Below, one piece after another: positions 61,765-64,000 of a stretch of DNA of 64,000 nt (positions within the stretch are counted from its first letter, which is position 1; the number at the start of each line of letters is the position of its first letter). The stretch lies in NCBI GenBank assembly GCA_017504485.1, contig JAFVRC010000041.1, positions 1 to 64,000 of the forward strand. Direction: 5' to 3'. The notes under the pieces were generated by a model. That model did not search any database. It had not been told where the DNA came from and saw only the letters and a list, made by a program, of their open reading frames with translations. The DNA comes from Alistipes sp. Lineage in GTDB: Bacteria; Bacteroidota; Bacteroidia; Bacteroidales; Rikenellaceae. The translations under genes and the position numbers were made by a program.

Positions 61765-63525
61765 TTAGTCGGCCAAAGCCTTCGACACATCGTGCAGCGT
61801 CTTCTGCGCCTTGGCAAGAACCGACTGCCAATCGTAGTCGCGCTGTGTAATCTCCTTCGAGCGGAAAGCAACAATCATCTCCTCGAGAGGCTTCAGCTCC
61901 TCACGACCTGCGTACTTCGCACGCAACGTGCGCACCTTCTCAGCCACCTCGATACCATCGACCAAACGCTCGAAACGCATACTTGAGCGGCCATAAGGAT
62001 AGACAAAGTAGGTATCGGCCGAAGCGAAGTTGCGGAAACGCGAGTCGTACTCCGGACGCATAGGCCACGAGTTATAGGCCCAACGGAGCATACCGTCGTA
62101 GTCGCATGCCAGACCATACCAGCCCAACAACTCGGCCTCATAAGGGTCCGAATATGTAAAGGCGTTAGGGAAGTGTGTCGAGCAGCAGATGTAGAATGTC
62201 GTGGTGAAGCCCTGCGCACGGCGAGCGGCAATCTCATCGAAGGTCATCTTCGAGTGCTTCATCGAGACGCACACATCGCGCATATTGGCGTAACGCTTAT
62301 ACGAGTCGTGGTTGTCAGCCAACGCAAAGCCAAGCTCCGGTGCATATTTCTTCAAAAGGCGGGCTGCCTCGTCCATATCCTCCGGTGCACGCTCATCGAC
62401 AGCGATATTGGTGATATGCAACCAACCTTTCTCCTTGAGGTGCTTCACAAAATCGACAAGGAATGGGGCCCACATCTCCTCGAACTTCGGAGTTCCCGGA
62501 ATGACCTTGGCCATAGCACCCTTCTCCTTCGCGGCATCCCAATAGTCCATGCGACAGTCGCCCCAAGGAAGCATCGAGTAGCAATTAATCTGCTTGTCGA
62601 TACCGAGCGATATCATCAGTTCTACCCAACGGTCGAAGGTACGATAGTCGTAGCTCCACGAGCCATCCGGATTCTTTGTCCAGTGAATCATTGGCTCATA
62701 GTCGTCGTTGCACTGGAAACGCCAAGGGTCGCGGTTGAGTGTCGCGGTGATAACCTTCTGTCCGGCATCTGCAAGCGGCTTCATCTCCTCGCGCAAAGCC
62801 TCGAAGTGTGCATCGCTCCACATATCCAGATTGCGAATACGCGCCACGGCCGACGGATGTTGCCACAAATCAAGATGATAGCTCCACTCCGACGGCTCGG
62901 CCAGCACCTGATCGACAACCTCTACCTCGAGAGGCAGACGCACCTTACCGCAACCGCGGTGCGACACAACAAGTTCCGAGCGATAGATGCCCGGTGCGGC
63001 GTCCTGCGGAATGCGAATCGACACCCACACAGGGCGCGTACTCTTGGCCGGAAGGTCGAAACGGTCGAGCGAATCGAGCATATCGGGATAGAGAGCCTTC
63101 GGATGGTTGGCCTGACGACGGCACAAGCACCCCTTATCGCGCTTATCGGCGAGCGTATAGCGCACGAAATGGGTAGTGGCGATAGATGCAGGCAGCGAAA
63201 TACCATCACCCTTGAAATCCTTAATCTCGCACTCCACACCGCACACATCAGCTGCGCTCCACAGCAGAGCCAGAGCCGAGACTCGCTCACCACGCCAGCC
63301 TGCGGTCTGCATCACCTCGCACGACGTGCCGGCGGGCACCTCGCTGCGCGAGTAGAGAATGTTATGGTTGCCCCACGCACCATTCAGTTTGGTGGATACG
63401 TCGCTCCAAGCCTTTTCGCAAAGAGGCTCCGGATCGGCAGCCTCGGTGTAACTCTTCACCGTCTCGCAGCAACTCGACACCGCGAGAATTGCCAGCGCAG
63501 ATAGCATAAAATAGGTCTTTTTCAT
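61765..63525 (-). CDS. GH123/DUF4091-family lipoprotein
   Basis: A predicted glycoside hydrolase. The start MKKTYFMLSALAILAVSS then Cys19 gives 586 residues and a lipoprotein signal (VSSC). Residues about 40-205 form a beta-sandwich and about 210-540 a barrel, as in DUF4091/GH123 (exo-beta-N-acetylgalactosaminidase) proteins. The adjacent Asp377-Glu378 in ITNIAVDERAPEDM fits the substrate-assisted Asp-Glu pair of that family. The C-terminus has WAYNSWPMRPEYDSRF and FVYPYGRSSMRFERLVDGIE, typical of DUF4091. The sugar specificity is an inference. Confidence 0.82.
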   Translation of the reverse strand: MKKTYFMLSALAILAVSSCCETVKSYTEAADPEPLCEKAWSDVSTKLNGAWGNHNILYSRSEVPAGTSCEVMQTAGWRGERVSALALLWSAADVCGVECEIKDFKGDGISLPASIATTHFVRYTLADKRDKGCLCRRQANHPKALYPDMLDSLDRFDLPAKSTRPVWVSIRIPQDAAPGIYRSELVVSHRGCGKVRLPLEVEVVDQVLAEPSEWSYHLDLWQHPSAVARIRNLDMWSDAHFEALREEMKPLADAGQKVITATLNRDPWRFQCNDDYEPMIHWTKNPDGSWSYDYRTFDRWVELMISLGIDKQINCYSMLPWGDCRMDYWDAAKEKGAMAKVIPGTPKFEEMWAPFLVDFVKHLKEKGWLHITNIAVDERAPEDMDEAARLLKKYAPELGFALADNHDSYKRYANMRDVCVSMKHSKMTFDEIAARRAQGFTTTFYICCSTHFPNAFTYSDPYEAELLGWYGLACDYDGMLRWAYNSWPMRPEYDSRFRNFASADTYFVYPYGRSSMRFERLVDGIEVAEKVRTLRAKYAGREELKPLEEMIVAFRSKEITQRDYDWQSVLAKAQKTLHDVSKALAD

Positions 63526-63557
63526 AGTTATTAAGTTTTGAGGTTTGGTTTTACATA

Positions 63558-64000
63558 CTACAAGTTGCACCTCTTGCGGATAGCCTTCGGCACAGCGTTG
63601 CGATTGACCATAATACTCATGGTCTTATACTCGACAAACGGACGCGAGAAGTAGTAGTATCCATCGTATGGAGGGCGCACATCCCACGAGTTCTTGACCT
63701 TGAAGAATGGATTACCCTTCTGGTCTGTGGCCGTACCGATAATCACCATACCGTGGTCGTCGGTCGTTTCGTAGTTATCGAAAGCCTCCTGACGCATCTG
63801 CTGCGTTATGTGCTTCTCCTTGATTGGTTTGTCGAAGCTGTAAAGCTCGGCATTGCGCTCCTTCTCCGAAAGGCGGCCCCAACGCTCGGCCTCTGTACCA
63901 CTCATACTTTCGATATTATCCTCGGGCACCACAGCGATAGCCTTCAGACGATTGAAGCCACGCTCCGACACATCGCTTGCCCAACCTATCGAATAGTCGT
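63558..64000 (-). CDS. C1B-family peptidase, C-terminal part (start beyond the window)
   Basis: The minus-strand reading enters the window in frame (DYSIGWASDVSERGFN), so the gene begins outside; an internal GTG near 63971 is not a true start. The visible 146 residues carry the catalytic His in TTDDHGMVIIGTATDQKGNP and the catalytic Asn in FKVKNSWD, the same pair as in the full-length bleomycin-hydrolase-type gene ending at 43989. It is 32 nt upstream of the GH123-like gene and probably co-transcribed. The catalytic Cys would lie outside the window. Confidence 0.82.
   Translation of the reverse strand, partial: DYSIGWASDVSERGFNRLKAIAVVPEDNIESMSGTEAERWGRLSEKERNAELYSFDKPIKEKHITQQMRQEAFDNYETTDDHGMVIIGTATDQKGNPFFKVKNSWDVRPPYDGYYYFSRPFVEYKTMSIMVNRNAVPKAIRKRCNL

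Noticed and set aside
62173..63504. 443-residue plus-strand ORF opposite the GH123-like gene
   Set aside because: Antisense shadow; the minus strand carries a complete lipoprotein enzyme.

Overview
The window looks like chromosomal DNA from a gut-type member of the Bacteroidota, most likely near Alistipes/Rikenellaceae (inference from gene content and style; no marker was searched). Supporting signs: promoters of the TTTG-N18-20-TAnnTTTG type (upstream of rpsL, greA, susC, cspA, lnt and the tRNA genes), almost no Shine-Dalgarno sequences, a SusC/SusD pair, many secreted proteins and lipoproteins, LutABC, SDR-type threonine dehydrogenase, DapD and a bleomycin-hydrolase-type protease. The coding DNA is GC-rich and the spacers are AT-rich. 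I see no rRNA, transposase, integrase, phage gene or CRISPR array.

Layout. 1-5.9 kb (minus): a fused str/S10 ribosomal operon, rpsL-rpsG-fusA-rpsJ-rplC-rplD-rplW-rplB (rplB cut by the window edge), with no tuf between fusA and rpsJ. 6.0-6.4 kb: a non-coding array of alternating inverted repeats. 6.4-7.2 kb (minus): a secreted esterase. 7.4-20.7 kb (plus): one long, tightly packed run, leuS, five tandem secreted alpha/beta hydrolases, prfA, a small TonB-plug/TonB-C-terminal chimera, xseA-xseB, a zinc-ribbon methyltransferase and a long RelA/SpoT homologue; then greA. 21.4-26.2 kb (minus): lnt-folC and an organophosphate-type MFS transporter with a large loop insertion. 26.4-28.2 kb: patatin, RidA and a C_GCAxxG_C_C protein. 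28.3-34.0 kb (plus): a receiver/receiver/PPDK-ATP-binding protein directly joined to lutABC (lactate oxidation). 34.4-39.9 kb: susC-susD and a secreted glycerophosphodiester phosphodiesterase. 40-42.9 kb: an MFS permease, a LuxC-like acyl-CoA reductase and a Spy-like secreted protein. 43-45.4 kb (minus): threonine dehydrogenase and a C1B peptidase. 45.6-50.0 kb (plus): fimbrillin-like lipoprotein, subtilisin-family lipoprotein and secreted PHP phosphoesterase. 50.2-52.1 kb: DUF4834-type protein and MlaE/MlaF lipid transporter parts. 52.2-56.2 kb (minus): a lipoprotein, two proline tRNAs, cspA, rlmH and a truncated GH2-like protein. 56.4-61.7 kb (plus): dapD, a 46-residue Tat-leader ORF, birA, gcvH, mdh, a glycosyltransferase and a metallo-beta-lactamase-fold protein. 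61.8-64 kb (minus): a GH123/DUF4091 lipoprotein and the C-terminal part of another C1B peptidase.

The most unusual items are the REC-REC-PPDK_N protein fused by context to lactate oxidation, the five-gene esterase expansion (with a recent conversion tract) inserted between two translation genes, the Rel homologue whose hydrolase motif has lost its acidic pair, the OPA transporter with an extra periplasmic domain, the GH2 pseudo-enzyme overlapping rlmH, the 46-residue Tat-leader ORF, and two genes whose promoter box sits 4 nt from the start codon, suggesting leaderless mRNA. No single locus declares itself as a known defence or secondary-metabolism system.
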